Source of the DNA: Porticoccus sp.
GTDB taxonomy: Bacteria; Pseudomonadota; Gammaproteobacteria; Pseudomonadales; Porticoccaceae
DNA: 34,631 bases
Assembly (NCBI GenBank): GCA_018066715.1
Contig: JAGPWA010000131.1
Location: forward strand, 1 to 34,631
Reading direction: 5' to 3'
The notes under the pieces were generated by a model. That model saw only the letters and a list, made by a program, of their open reading frames with translations. It ran no database searches and had not been told where the DNA came from. Shown here one piece after another: positions 1-10,502 of this stretch; the stretch's first letter is position 1; every line of letters starts with the position of its first letter. A program made the translations under genes and the position numbers.

Positions 1-1
1 C

Positions 2-511
2 ACCACAACGTTGCTAATCGGACTAATCTCCCTTGCTGCCGGCCTAATTGTAGGCTTTGTATTGGCTCGCAATCTTCATCCACAGGCGAGAGAACGCAAG
101 GACCTGGAAGACCAATTACAAAAATCTCAGGATCAAATTAAAGATTACCAGCAGGAGGTTACCGAGCACTTCACCAAAACTTCCGAGCTGATTAACAATC
201 TATCCCACAGTTACCGGGATGTTCATGAGCACCTCGCCACCAGCGCTATGCGCCTCACGAATCCTGAAATCAGTCGACAATTGATTGATGCAGGCTTTGG
301 CCGACACGAAAATAATAGTAATCTGATCTCAGGGGATACACCAGAACCCCCAAAAGACTACGCACCTAAAGTTCCAGGCGGCATCCTAAGTGAGGAGTAC
401 GGTCTGAATGACGAGACTCAAACACTCGATACAGCACACCTAAAAGTTGCCAATGACGCAACCGAAGACACCAATGATGACGAGGAAGACCCAACGCTCA
501 AGGTAAGTTAA
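2..511 (+). CDS. YhcB/ZapG-like (DUF1043) membrane protein, 5' end cut by window
   Basis: Partial inner-membrane protein of the YhcB/ZapG (DUF1043) family, which is linked to cell envelope growth and division. The N-terminus is one glycine-rich hydrophobic segment (LIGLISLAAGLIVGFVLA). A charged coiled-coil stretch follows (RKDLEDQLQKSQDQIKDYQQEV), then the family's 'HFTKTSELINNLSHSYRDVHEHLA' region and an acidic, disordered tail. The ORF track starts at a TTG at base 11, but the frame is open to the window edge and family members usually have a few more residues before the membrane segment. The true start is therefore probably upstream. The gene lies upstream of a DegS-type protease in the same orientation, as I recall from Pseudomonas. 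Confidence 0.8.
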   Translation, partial: TTTLLIGLISLAAGLIVGFVLARNLHPQARERKDLEDQLQKSQDQIKDYQQEVTEHFTKTSELINNLSHSYRDVHEHLATSAMRLTNPEISRQLIDAGFGRHENNSNLISGDTPEPPKDYAPKVPGGILSEEYGLNDETQTLDTAHLKVANDATEDTNDDEEDPTLKVS

Positions 512-610
512 GACCTAACAACGGTTGACCATTACCTGAACCGATATCAGACACGGGGCTTGCTAAAATTAGCGTCACATTCATCCCGTTGCCCCTGCCC
601 TATATCGCTT

Positions 611-621
611 TGTGCCATAAT
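611..621 (+). promoter_or_regulatory. Possible extended -10 promoter element for degS
   Basis: The sequence TGTGCCATAAT contains a TG-n-type extended -10 (CATAAT) about 30 bp before the predicted GTG start of the protease gene. No good -35 box sits at the right distance. This is a weak call made by eye. Confidence 0.25.
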
Positions 622-650
622 AGCCGCCAAATGAATAACAGGAGGTGGCA

Positions 651-1799
651 GTGTCCACTATCTTCCGGATATTGCGCTATATAAGCTGGCCCGCCATTGC
701 TGGCCTTCTGGCGGCGGCAGTTATCCTGCTGCTTTTCCCAGAAGGGCTTAACAACCACAGCGATATGGAAACAGCCGACCTATCCCCAGAAGCTAACACT
801 GAATGGGCGGGGCCGGCCTCCTACGCATCAGCTGTGAGCCGTGCATCACCCTCGGTAGTAAACATCTACACCCGAAAAACATTAGAGCGATCTCGTCACC
901 CCCTTTTGGACGACCCCTTTTTTCAGCGCTTTTTTAACAGCAGCAACCTCCCGCAGCAGCAGCGCATGCAGTCATCACTGGGCTCGGGCGTAATTATTAC
1001 TGCTGACGGCTATGTATTGACGAACAATCATGTCGTCGAAAATGCCGATGAAATTGTGATTCAGCTACAGGATGGTCGCGAAGCCCTCGTTCAAGTGGTG
1101 GGCAAAGACCCGGAAACTGACCTAGCAGTACTCAAAGCGGATCTCGATCAACTCACTCCCATCAGCATTGGCGACCCCAACCAGGGAAAGGTGGGTGATG
1201 TTGTCCTCGCCATTGGCAACCCCTTTGGAGTAGGCCAGTCTGTCTCTCAGGGAATCATCAGCGCAACTGGCCGCAATGGACTGGGGCTAAACACATTTGA
1301 AAACTTTATACAGACCGATGCAGCCATTAATCCAGGTAATTCAGGTGGCGCTCTGGTCGATGCCTACGGCAACCTGTTAGGTATTAACTCAGCTATTTTG
1401 GATCGCACAGGGTATTCAGTGGGTATTGGCTTTGCTATTCCCGGGAATACTGCCATCAAAGTTCTTGAGGATATTGTGAAGCATGGCCGGGTAATTCGAG
1501 GGTGGCTGGGTGTAGAAGCTCGCCCCCTGACTAGACAAGCAGCAGCTCTACTCGACCTTGACCCACCCTCTGGCCTAGTAATCACCAGCATTTATCGTGG
1601 AAGCCCTGCACACTTGGCCGGCCTTCAATCCGGCGACATCATTACCCGTATTAATGATTATTGGGTACTGGATACTGAGCGCAGCATGAATATGATTGCC
1701 GATCTTTCACCGGGCGATTCCGTTAAGCTCGACATACTAAGGGGTGGAGAGAGCAGCACCATGATGGCTGTCGCAGGTACCCGCCCAAGTGTTGAATAG
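651..1799 (+). CDS. degS: DegS/AlgW-type periplasmic serine protease (HtrA family, S1C)
   Basis: Membrane-anchored HtrA-family protease. By homology it senses misfolded outer-membrane proteins through its PDZ domain and cuts the anti-sigma factor (RseA/MucA) to release the envelope-stress sigma factor. An N-terminal transmembrane anchor (IAGLLAAAVILLLF) precedes a trypsin-like domain with an intact catalytic triad: His in TNNHVV, Asp in ETDLAVLK and Ser in NPGNSGGAL (129, 159 and 233 in ORF-track numbering). One PDZ domain follows (about 285-375). A single PDZ and a retained anchor favour DegS/AlgW over DegP. The ORF track begins at GTG 645, but that codon overlaps the AGGAGG ribosome-binding site at 640-645. 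GTG 651, five bases after it, is the better start and gives 382 residues. Confidence 0.9.
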   Translation: MSTIFRILRYISWPAIAGLLAAAVILLLFPEGLNNHSDMETADLSPEANTEWAGPASYASAVSRASPSVVNIYTRKTLERSRHPLLDDPFFQRFFNSSNLPQQQRMQSSLGSGVIITADGYVLTNNHVVENADEIVIQLQDGREALVQVVGKDPETDLAVLKADLDQLTPISIGDPNQGKVGDVVLAIGNPFGVGQSVSQGIISATGRNGLGLNTFENFIQTDAAINPGNSGGALVDAYGNLLGINSAILDRTGYSVGIGFAIPGNTAIKVLEDIVKHGRVIRGWLGVEARPLTRQAAALLDLDPPSGLVITSIYRGSPAHLAGLQSGDIITRINDYWVLDTERSMNMIADLSPGDSVKLDILRGGESSTMMAVAGTRPSVE

Positions 1800-1847
1800 A
1801 TCGAACCAACTAGCCCAACAACGACTCCAGAGGCTTAACCCTCTAAA

Positions 1848-2918
1848 CTACAAATACCCCAGCAACACGGCAAGCACATCCAATAATTGTTTGTTTTGCT
1901 CAGGGCGCCCAATCGTTATACGTAAATACTGATCAATTCGAGCCTGCTTAAAGTGACGAACAATAATACCCTGCTCACGAAGTCCTGCTGACAAATCAGC
2001 AGCATTGTATTTAGGGTGGGAAACAAACACGAAATTGGCCGCCGAAGGCAACACTTGAAACCCCAGAGCACTTAGTTCTGATGCCAGCTTCTCCCGACTA
2101 CAAATCACCGCCTCACAGGTCTTTTGAAAATAATCCTTATCGTCAAATGCCGCAACGCCACCAACAATAGCGAGCCTATCCAGCGGATAGGAATTAAAAC
2201 TATTTTTAACCCGCTCCAATGCCTCAATCAGCGAAGGGTGGCCTACGGCAAACCCCACCCTCAAACCTGCCAGTGATCGGGATTTTGATAGTGTCTGGAC
2301 CACCAAAAGGTTGGGGTGACGATCAACTAACGTGATAGCGCTTTCACCACCAAAGTCGATATAGGCCTCATCCACCACCACCACAGAGTCCTGATTGCTC
2401 TGTAACAACCCCTCTATCTCAGCCAATGGCAATAACCGGCCAGTAGGCGCATTGGGGTTAGGGAAAATAATACCGCCATTAGCCTTGTTGTAGTCTTCAA
2501 CCTGAAGCGTTAAATCCTCAGCCAACGACACACGCTCGAATGGAACCTGATACAAGCCACAATACACCGGATAGAAACTATAAGTGATGTCAGGAAATAG
2601 AATAGGGTTCTTGTGCTTTAACAGCGCCTGAAAGATATGAGCAAGAACCTCATCAGAGCCATTTCCCAAAAATATCTGGCTTACGTTCAAGCCATAAAAT
2701 CGGGCGATTGCCTGCTTCAGAAGATCCCCATTGGGGTCAGGGTACAAACGCAGATCATCGTCAAGCGATGCTGATATAGCATCCAACACTTTAGGCGAGG
2801 GGCCATAGGGGTTTTCGTTAGTGTTTAGCTTGACCAAATTTGACAGCTTCGGCTGTTCACCGGGCACATAAGGGTCCAGCTCGCCGACAATCTTGCTCCA
2901 GTATTTATTGCCGGACAT
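1848..2918 (-). CDS. hisC: Histidinol-phosphate aminotransferase
   Basis: PLP-dependent class II aminotransferase that converts imidazole-acetol phosphate and glutamate to histidinol phosphate in histidine biosynthesis. At 356 residues it has normal length. Visible family features are the N-terminal [12 protein letters not shown], the cofactor-pocket [22 protein letters not shown], the PLP-binding lysine in [14 protein letters not shown], and the C-terminal arginine region (YLRITIG). It is the last gene of the minus-strand run murA-hisG-hisD-hisC and starts about 32 bases after hisD ends. This order matches the Pseudomonas hisC1 locus, as I recall it. Confidence 0.95.
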   Translation of the reverse strand: MSGNKYWSKIVGELDPYVPGEQPKLSNLVKLNTNENPYGPSPKVLDAISASLDDDLRLYPDPNGDLLKQAIARFYGLNVSQIFLGNGSDEVLAHIFQALLKHKNPILFPDITYSFYPVYCGLYQVPFERVSLAEDLTLQVEDYNKANGGIIFPNPNAPTGRLLPLAEIEGLLQSNQDSVVVVDEAYIDFGGESAITLVDRHPNLLVVQTLSKSRSLAGLRVGFAVGHPSLIEALERVKNSFNSYPLDRLAIVGGVAAFDDKDYFQKTCEAVICSREKLASELSALGFQVLPSAANFVFVSHPKYNAADLSAGLREQGIIVRHFKQARIDQYLRITIGRPEQNKQLLDVLAVLLGYL

Positions 2919-2950
2919 AACCTTCCCGTAAAAAATTTAGACTTGGCCCG

Positions 2951-4264
2951 TCAGTCTTTAATTCGATATTCCGCAGAACGTGCGTGAGCAGTAAAGGTTT
3001 CGCCACGAGCCAAAACGGAAGCCGTCTTTCCCAGTGTCGAAGCACCCTCCGCAGAACACATAATGATCGATGTGCGCTTCTGAAAGTCGTAAACACCCAG
3101 CGGCGATGAAAACCTCGCTGTAGCAGACGTAGGCAACACATGGTTGGGGCCCGCGCAGTAGTCACCCAATGCTTCTGCTGTATAACGCCCCATAAAGATG
3201 GCACCCGCATGACGAATCTCAGGCAGCCATGACTCGGGGTCTGCCACAGACAACTCGAGATGTTCCGGCGCAATTCGGTTGATCAAACCCATCGCCTCAG
3301 ACATATCTGCAACCGCAATCAAAGCGCTTCTATTTTCCAGCGCTGCACGGATAATTTCCGCCCGCTCCATGGTAGGCAGCAATGCATCCATACTGGCTTT
3401 CACGCGATCCAGAAAACCGGCATTAGGGCTGATTAAAATTGACTGAGCATCTTCATCGTGCTCCGCCTGAGAAAAAAGATCCATGGCAATCCAATCAGGA
3501 TCGGTTTCACCATCACAAACCACCAAAATCTCTGATGGCCCAGCCACCATATCCAGACCCACTGAACCAAACACTGCCCGCTTTGCCGTCGCCACATAAA
3601 TATTGCCAGGGCCGACAATCTTATCAACACGTGGCACTGACTCAGTACCAAAGGCCAACGCGCCTATAGCTTGGGCGCCGCCCACAGTGAATACACGGTC
3701 AACACCTGCAATAGCAGCAGCAGCTAACACCAGCGGGCTCAGCTCGCCTTCCGGTGCTGGAACAACCATCACTATTTCACTCACGCCCGCCACTTTGGCT
3801 GGCAAGGCGTTCATCAAAACGGAGGAAGGGTAACTTGCCTTACCTCCCGGCACATAAATACCCACTCGATCCAACGGTGTTATTTGCTGCCCCAGCAAGG
3901 TGCCATCGGCTTCTCGGTAATTCCAAGATTCTTGTTTCTGATGTTGGTGATAATGACTGATTCGCTCAGCCGCTATTTCCAGCGACTGCCGTTCAATATC
4001 AGTGATACTTACTAGCGCCTGCTGAAGGTCTTCTGCAGACACCTCCAGCTCGGCCATACTGCTAACCTTCCGCCGATCAAAACGGTTAGTGTAATCAATC
4101 AGCGCCTGATCACCCCGTTGACGGATATCGGCCAACACATCGTCAACAACCTGTCCCACACGACTGTCGGAAATATTTTCCCAAGCCAGCAGTGCTTCCA
4201 GCTGGACATCAAAATTGATGTCCGCATAGGACAACCGCTTAATATCAATCGACCGGTTAGGCAT
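2951..4264 (-). CDS. hisD: Histidinol dehydrogenase
   Basis: Zinc and NAD-dependent enzyme that oxidises histidinol to histidine in two steps, the end of the histidine pathway. At 437 residues it matches the family. Motifs include [22 protein letters not shown]-type sequence near the middle of the N-terminal half, the NAD-binding [14 protein letters not shown] region, GPGN, the zinc-site [10 protein letters not shown] and the GPNHVLPTS segment. The start is five bases downstream of the hisG stop, which suggests translational coupling in one operon. Large shadow ORFs on both strands inside it are ignored. Confidence 0.97.
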   Translation of the reverse strand: MPNRSIDIKRLSYADINFDVQLEALLAWENISDSRVGQVVDDVLADIRQRGDQALIDYTNRFDRRKVSSMAELEVSAEDLQQALVSITDIERQSLEIAAERISHYHQHQKQESWNYREADGTLLGQQITPLDRVGIYVPGGKASYPSSVLMNALPAKVAGVSEIVMVVPAPEGELSPLVLAAAAIAGVDRVFTVGGAQAIGALAFGTESVPRVDKIVGPGNIYVATAKRAVFGSVGLDMVAGPSEILVVCDGETDPDWIAMDLFSQAEHDEDAQSILISPNAGFLDRVKASMDALLPTMERAEIIRAALENRSALIAVADMSEAMGLINRIAPEHLELSVADPESWLPEIRHAGAIFMGRYTAEALGDYCAGPNHVLPTSATARFSSPLGVYDFQKRTSIIMCSAEGASTLGKTASVLARGETFTAHARSAEYRIKD

Positions 4265-4269
4265 GGCTA

Positions 4270-4893
4270 TTAACCAACCGCTTCACGCAGGTCTTCAACG
4301 ATCTTCTGGATAGCTTGGTGCTTCATTTTCATTGCCGCTTTGTTAACAATAATGCGCGAGCTGACATCAGCGATGACGTCCCTCGCTTCAAGCCCATTGG
4401 CCTTGAGGGTATTGCCCGTATCGACAATATCCACGATCTCGTCGGCTAGCGCCATGATGGGAGCCAGCTCCATGGCACCATATAGCTTGATAATATCAAC
4501 CTGGCGCCCCTGCTCGGCATAAAAACGACGCGCGATATTGACGTATTTCGTGGCCACACGGATGCGCCCTTCCTTTGGTGAATCGCCGACAATACCCGCC
4601 GTCATCAACTGGCAACGCGCAATACCTAGATCCAATGGCTCGTAGAGACCATCCCCGCCGTGCTCAAGCAAGGTGTCCTTGCCCGCCACACCGAGATCCG
4701 CCGCCCCGAACTGGACATAAGTGGGCACATCGGAACCTCGCAACACCAGCAAGCGCACACCGGCTTGACTAGTATCAAACAATAGCTTTCGACTGGCACT
4801 GATATCCTCAACAGGCTCAATACCCGCAAGGGCCAACAACGGCAGGGTTTCTTTTAAAATACGCCCTTTGGTCAGAGCGATAGTAATTTGCAT
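4270..4893 (-). CDS. hisG: ATP phosphoribosyltransferase, short form catalytic subunit
   Basis: Catalyses the first step of histidine biosynthesis, joining ATP and PRPP. At 207 residues it is the short form (HisG-S), which lacks the C-terminal regulatory domain and depends on the HisRS-like subunit HisZ for activity and feedback control. Visible motifs are the N-terminal [18 protein letters not shown], the [16 protein letters not shown] region and the PRPP loop [14 protein letters not shown]. No hisZ lies in this window. It sits 48 bases after murA and runs directly into hisD. Confidence 0.95.
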   Translation of the reverse strand: MQITIALTKGRILKETLPLLALAGIEPVEDISASRKLLFDTSQAGVRLLVLRGSDVPTYVQFGAADLGVAGKDTLLEHGGDGLYEPLDLGIARCQLMTAGIVGDSPKEGRIRVATKYVNIARRFYAEQGRQVDIIKLYGAMELAPIMALADEIVDIVDTGNTLKANGLEARDVIADVSSRIIVNKAAMKMKHQAIQKIVEDLREAVG

Positions 4894-4941
4894 AATGCCC
4901 TCAATCTTCCAAGCTGCCTAACGATCTAACCAACCTATTAC

Positions 4942-6204
<1,263 letters not shown>

Positions 6205-6285
6205 TTATAACCCTTGTATATCGAGGGGAAGATTCTGACTAATTAGAGCAGAGATGTGTTTCTAAAAAACCCCGTGAGCACGCTA

Positions 6286-6516
6286 CTACTGACACTCATC
6301 AGGGGTCAGGGTTTTCATGTTTACAGCATGAATAGTACCCGCAGAAATTTCATCCTGAAGCACAGCATATACTTTTTGCTGGCGCTGCACAGGGCGAAGT
6401 CCAGCAAAGAGACTACCGACTATCGTAATATCAAAGTGGCGGCCGTCACCGCCTACAGACACCTCACAGTCAGCCAGATTGGCAAGGAGGAGCTTTTTTA
6501 CATCATCAGGATGCAT
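6286..6516 (-). CDS. ibaG: BolA family protein, IbaG type
   Basis: Small BolA-fold protein of 76 residues. IbaG/BolA proteins pair with monothiol glutaredoxins and take part in iron-sulfur handling and acid response. The sequence fits the BolA pattern: an early helix (MHPDDVKKLLLANL), a strand with CEVSVGGDGRHFDITIVG, and the FAGLRPVQRQQKVYAVL segment followed by IHAVNMKTLTPDE. A cysteine is kept in the CEVSV strand. Its position between mlaC and murA matches the conserved ibaG-murA pairing in gammaproteobacteria. It starts 23 bases after mlaC ends. Confidence 0.92.
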   Translation of the reverse strand: MHPDDVKKLLLANLADCEVSVGGDGRHFDITIVGSLFAGLRPVQRQQKVYAVLQDEISAGTIHAVNMKTLTPDECQ

Positions 6517-6539
6517 GATTTTAATCTCAGGTTTTTAAC

Positions 6540-7163
6540 TCAGCCTTTTGATGACCAATTGTCGATAATCTGATCAATATTGCCGTCAAATTTTTGGGCT
6601 CTCTGTAAAAATTGATTACGGAAGGTTTTTCCTAGGTTAATGCCATTAATAACCACATTAGTTACCTTCCACTGGCCATCTTTATTCTGGCCCATTGAGT
6701 ACGTCAACGGGAAAACCCCGTCTTCACCGCGGATTTCCTGTGTAACAGTCACCCTACGCTGGCCATTGATATCCTCTATGGGTGGCAGCACAACAATAGA
6801 CTGGTCACCATAGGCTACAAGTCCACGGCCATAGGTTTCAATTAACTCACAGCGAAAAGTAATGGCAAAACGTGTACGCTGCTCTGGGGTAGCCTGCTTG
6901 CCATAAGACCCCATCACTCGGTAGGCAATCCAGTTGAAGTCAATCACCTCCCCCAAAAGGTTGTCCAGCGCCTCAAAAAATGACTCTGGGTCTTCAGCAA
7001 AGGTGTCTCGATGAACAGCAATTTCTTCGATCAGCTGATCGGTTACTGACTCCACGACCTGATGAGGTGTCTGATCTGGCGCTTCGACATCAGCAGCCCA
7101 AGCTCCTCCAGCTATCGATAAAAATAGTGCCATTATTGTTGAACGTACCCATACACAACGCAT
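6540..7163 (-). CDS. mlaC: MlaC-type periplasmic phospholipid carrier (Tgt2/Ttg2D family)
   Basis: Periplasmic protein predicted to shuttle phospholipid between the outer-membrane MlaA complex and the inner-membrane MlaFEDB ABC transporter. A signal peptide (MRCVWVRSTIMALFLSIAGGAWA, cleaved before ADVEAP) is followed by the family fold, including DFNWIAYRVMGSYGKQATPEQRTRF and a late VTNVVINGINLG segment. The ORF track starts at 7187, but the ATG at 7163 has GGGGAG five bases ahead and gives a cleaner signal peptide, so I prefer it (207 residues). Unusually, mlaF, mlaE and mlaD are not upstream and mlaB is not between mlaC and ibaG. Confidence 0.88.
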   Translation of the reverse strand: MRCVWVRSTIMALFLSIAGGAWAADVEAPDQTPHQVVESVTDQLIEEIAVHRDTFAEDPESFFEALDNLLGEVIDFNWIAYRVMGSYGKQATPEQRTRFAITFRCELIETYGRGLVAYGDQSIVVLPPIEDINGQRRVTVTQEIRGEDGVFPLTYSMGQNKDGQWKVTNVVINGINLGKTFRNQFLQRAQKFDGNIDQIIDNWSSKG

Positions 7164-7358
7164 TAGTGCTCCCCTTCTAAAATTCATATCGGTGACGCAG
7201 ACCCTATTAAGAGCCCCACAGGCTGTTTGACCATAGACCGCGGGTAGAGCGCCAAAAACAGCTGACTTCGAAAGGCGGGCACTATACCATTGCGCACCAA
7301 TTTACGAAACATTCTATACAACCTCCACCACTACACTTACTGAGGGATTAACACCACT

Positions 7359-8342
7359 ATGGAGACTCTGGCACCTGCAGCACTAGGGGTTTTACTTGGG
7401 CTCCTAGGCCTACTCTGGGGAGCCGACCGATTTGTGGCTGGCAGCGCTGGTGCTGCAAAAAACTTTGGTATTTCACCGCTTGTTATCGGTCTTACGATTG
7501 TCTCCATCGGCACATCAGCCCCAGAAATTATTGTCGCGATTAACGCCGCCCTAAAAGAAGCTGGCGATATGGCAGTGGGTAATGCCATCGGGTCAAATCT
7601 GGCCAATATTGGCCTTGTACTGGGAGCCACCGCTCTCATTGCCCCCATCCCTATTCAAGGCCACCTGATCAAGCAGGAAGGTCCCGTACTCCTAGCCATC
7701 ACCCTCTTGGCAGGCTTTTTTATTATTGATGGCGCCCTGTCACGACCCGAGGGGTTGATACTCGTTCTACTTATTATCCCGCTATTGGTGGTCACGGTTT
7801 ACTACAAGAAACGCCACCCAAATCCAGAGACCGTGGAAGAAGGTGAAGCCATACCAGCCATGACCACTGCCACGGCGATACTCTGGTTTTTAATTGGCCT
7901 CGGGGCGCTACTCCTCAGCTCCGAAGCGCTAGTATGGGGAGCCAAAGAAATTGCTCAATTCTTTGGCGTTAGCCAGTTAATTATCGGGTTAACCGTCGTC
8001 GCTGTTGGTACCAGCCTTCCTGAATTTGCAGCTTCAGCCATGAGTGCAATTCGTGGGCATCATGACATTGCCCTAGGTAATATTTTTGGCTCAAATTTAT
8101 TCAACCTGCTAGCAGTGTTGTCCGTGCCAGGCATTATTGCCCCGCTCACATTAGATAGTGCCGTATTTTATCGTGACTATTTAGCCATGTCTGGTATGAC
8201 CCTTGTGCTGGTTGGCGCTATAGCCTGGTCACTCTGGATAGGGAAAAAGAACCACCGCCAGGCAAGACTTTCAAAAAAAATTGGCCTGACCTTACTGTCA
8301 CTCTATGCACTCTACTACGTGGCACTAATTCTGGGAGTGTAA
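7359..8342 (+). CDS. yrbG: Calcium/sodium antiporter, YrbG family
   Basis: Inner-membrane cation/Ca2+ exchanger of 327 residues. The protein is two inverted homologous halves, each with the alpha-repeat signature: SIGTSAPEIIVA with GNAIGSNLANIGLVLG in the first half, and VAVGTSLPEFAAS with GNIFGSNLFNLLAVL in the second. About ten hydrophobic segments are visible, with a charged cytoplasmic loop (KKRHPNPETVEEGE) between the halves. It is divergent from mlaC and heads the kds-lpt cluster, as in E. coli. It is separated from kdsD by 67 bases. Confidence 0.93.
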   Translation: METLAPAALGVLLGLLGLLWGADRFVAGSAGAAKNFGISPLVIGLTIVSIGTSAPEIIVAINAALKEAGDMAVGNAIGSNLANIGLVLGATALIAPIPIQGHLIKQEGPVLLAITLLAGFFIIDGALSRPEGLILVLLIIPLLVVTVYYKKRHPNPETVEEGEAIPAMTTATAILWFLIGLGALLLSSEALVWGAKEIAQFFGVSQLIIGLTVVAVGTSLPEFAASAMSAIRGHHDIALGNIFGSNLFNLLAVLSVPGIIAPLTLDSAVFYRDYLAMSGMTLVLVGAIAWSLWIGKKNHRQARLSKKIGLTLLSLYALYYVALILGV

Positions 8343-8409
8343 GCACTCAACAGACCTTACAGCGACAACCTGTTGTCGGTATACTGATGAAAATATTTTC
8401 GAGAAAAAA

Positions 8410-9381
8410 ATGATTGCCAGTAACTTTGCAGAAGTAGCCCGCCGCACCATACGAATGGAGGCGCAGGCCGTAGATTTGCTGGAACAACGAATCGGCGATG
8501 ATTTCACTCTTGCCTGTGAACTGATACTGCAATGTTCTGGACGAGTAGTGGTCACAGGTATGGGGAAATCGGGCCATATTGGCAGAAAAATCGCCGCAAC
8601 CTTGGCCAGCACTGGCACCCCCTCATTTTTTGTTCACCCTGGCGAAGCCAGTCACGGTGATATCGGCATGATCACTGAAACTGATATTGTGCTGGCGCTG
8701 TCCAATTCTGGAACAACAGCAGAAGTCGTTACATTAGTACCACTGATCAAACGCATGGGTATTCCGCTAATTAGCATGACCGGCAATCCCGAGTCCACCC
8801 TAGCTGAAGCATCGGAATCTCATTTAGACGTGCAGGTGCCCTGTGAAGCATGCCCTTTGGGACTTGCTCCCACCACTAGCACCACAGTGACACTGGTGAT
8901 GGGTGACGCCCTAGCTATCGCCCTCCTAGAAGCCAGAGGTTTTACGGCTGAGGATTTCGCCTTCTCCCACCCCGGTGGCGCTCTGGGCCGAAAACTGCTG
9001 CTCAAGGTAGAAAATATCATGCACAGCGGTGATGAGCTGCCTCAAGTGAGTATTGACGCCCCACTTCGGAATGCACTGCTAGAAATGACAACAAAAGGCT
9101 TTGGCATGACCACCGTTGTTAACGATTTAGGAGAACTGCAAGGGGTTTTCACCGATGGCGATCTACGCCGGGCTGTAGATAGCAACATCGATATCAACAA
9201 CACCCCAATGGGCGAATTGATTAAATCAGGCTGCATGGCCGTACACCGCGACCTATTAGCTGCAGAGGCGCTAAAAATCATGGAAGATCAAAAAATCTCT
9301 GCGCTAGTGGTAGAAGATTCAAACCACCACCCTATTGGCGTATTACACATGCACGACATTTTGCGCTCCGGGGTCATGTAA
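8410..9381 (+). CDS. kdsD: Arabinose-5-phosphate isomerase
   Basis: Interconverts ribulose 5-phosphate and arabinose 5-phosphate, feeding Kdo synthesis for lipopolysaccharide. At 323 residues it has the normal architecture. An N-terminal SIS sugar-isomerase domain carries GMGKSGHIGRKIAATLASTG, HPGEASHGDIG and SNSGTTAEV. Two CBS domains follow (about 205-320; IMHSGDELPQV and MEDQKISALVVEDS). The active-site histidines of the SIS domain appear present (HPGEASHGD, SHPGGALGRKLL). The ATG at 8410 follows a poor purine-rich ribosome-binding site. kdsC begins three bases after its stop. Confidence 0.96.
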   Translation: MIASNFAEVARRTIRMEAQAVDLLEQRIGDDFTLACELILQCSGRVVVTGMGKSGHIGRKIAATLASTGTPSFFVHPGEASHGDIGMITETDIVLALSNSGTTAEVVTLVPLIKRMGIPLISMTGNPESTLAEASESHLDVQVPCEACPLGLAPTTSTTVTLVMGDALAIALLEARGFTAEDFAFSHPGGALGRKLLLKVENIMHSGDELPQVSIDAPLRNALLEMTTKGFGMTTVVNDLGELQGVFTDGDLRRAVDSNIDINNTPMGELIKSGCMAVHRDLLAAEALKIMEDQKISALVVEDSNHHPIGVLHMHDILRSGVM

Positions 9382-9383
9382 CG

Positions 9384-9929
9384 ATGACGACAGCCGAAAC
9401 TATCAGCAACCAAAAACTGGTCAGCCGCGCCAAAGCCATCCGACTCCTACTCTTAGATGTTGACGGTGTGTTAACAGATGGACGCCTCTACTACGGCAAC
9501 AATGGTGAAGAACTCAAAGCCTTCAACATCCAAGATGGGCTGGGCATAAAGTTACTCCAACGCAATGGCGTTAAGGTAGGAATAATAACGGGCCGCTCCT
9601 CAGAACTGCTGGCCCGAAGAGCGGCAGAACTTGGCATTGACCTAGTCGTTCAGGGAAGGGAGGACAAACTGGTTGCTCTTCAAGAAGTTTTGGAGACTCA
9701 CGATTATAGAATGGAGGAAATTGCCTTCCTTGGAGACGACCTCCCGGATGTCGCCGTTATTCGACGAGTAGGGCTGGGTGTCGCTGTGGCAAATGCACGC
9801 CGCTTTGTCGTTGAAAATGCTGTGTGGCAGACCAACGCAAGCGGTGGTCATGGTGCAGTGCGAGAACTGGTAGAGATGATCTTGCAGGCTCAAAATAAAT
9901 TAAATTCCACCCAAGCGGACTACCTCTAG
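9384..9929 (+). CDS. kdsC: 3-deoxy-D-manno-octulosonate 8-phosphate phosphatase
   Basis: HAD-superfamily phosphatase (C0 type, no cap) that makes free Kdo from Kdo-8-phosphate. At 181 residues it matches the family. The catalytic loop LLLDVDGVLTDG carries the nucleophile Asp25 and acid/base Asp27. IITGRSS (motif II), a lysine in REDKLVAL and the metal-binding GDDLPDV (motif IV) follow. It is tightly packed between kdsD and lptC, so expression is almost certainly shared. Confidence 0.96.
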   Translation: MTTAETISNQKLVSRAKAIRLLLLDVDGVLTDGRLYYGNNGEELKAFNIQDGLGIKLLQRNGVKVGIITGRSSELLARRAAELGIDLVVQGREDKLVALQEVLETHDYRMEEIAFLGDDLPDVAVIRRVGLGVAVANARRFVVENAVWQTNASGGHGAVRELVEMILQAQNKLNSTQADYL

Positions 9930-9932
9930 AAA

Positions 9933-10502
9933 ATGCGCAGTATGTTACTTACGATCATGCTATTGGGTGTCACCGGCGTCTTCCTGTTATTCTGGCTATC
10001 TCCACCAGAAGCCTTTCTAAAGAAACCCGTCAGCGACACAGAAGAACTGCCTAAAGCAGATAGCTACATGCTCAATATAGACAAGCTAGACTTTGATGAA
10101 AATGGCGACAAGGCATATCATTTAGACGCAACTGAAGCCCGCCATTTCAAACGACGCAACTTTCTTGAGCTCGACCAGCCAAACATGACAGTCTTCAACG
10201 AAAGTAAAGAGCCCTATCCTTGGAAAATGACGGCAGAGAAAGGCTCCATCTACAACAATGGCGCCCGAGCTGTTTTTATAGGCGATGTCTACGCCTGGCA
10301 AAACACTGAAAGTAACATTAAAAATGAACTTCGCACTGACAGGCTCGTCCTATTCCCTGACAAACATATTGCTGAAACAAAAAGTCTCGTAATAATCACC
10401 ACACCTAAAGGCAAAACCACCGGTGTCGGCATGTGGGCAGATTTGAACAGCGAACGATTCAAATTGCTCTCCAAAGTAAAAGGGGTTCACCGTGCACTTT
10501 AA
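9933..10502 (+). CDS. lptC: LPS export protein LptC
   Basis: Bitopic inner-membrane protein that receives lipopolysaccharide from LptB2FG and passes it to periplasmic LptA. At 189 residues it has the family length. A single N-terminal transmembrane helix (MLLTIMLLGVTGVFLLFWL) is followed by a beta-jellyroll domain (KADSYMLNIDKLDFDENGDKAYHLDA... region). It begins three bases after kdsC and its 3' end overlaps the lptA start by 11 bases. Confidence 0.93.
   Translation: MRSMLLTIMLLGVTGVFLLFWLSPPEAFLKKPVSDTEELPKADSYMLNIDKLDFDENGDKAYHLDATEARHFKRRNFLELDQPNMTVFNESKEPYPWKMTAEKGSIYNNGARAVFIGDVYAWQNTESNIKNELRTDRLVLFPDKHIAETKSLVIITTPKGKTTGVGMWADLNSERFKLLSKVKGVHRAL

Noticed and set aside
1829-1844. AGAGG/CCTCT hairpin between degS and hisC
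   Set aside because: The stem is only five bases and neither strand has a T-run after it, so it is not supported as a terminator.
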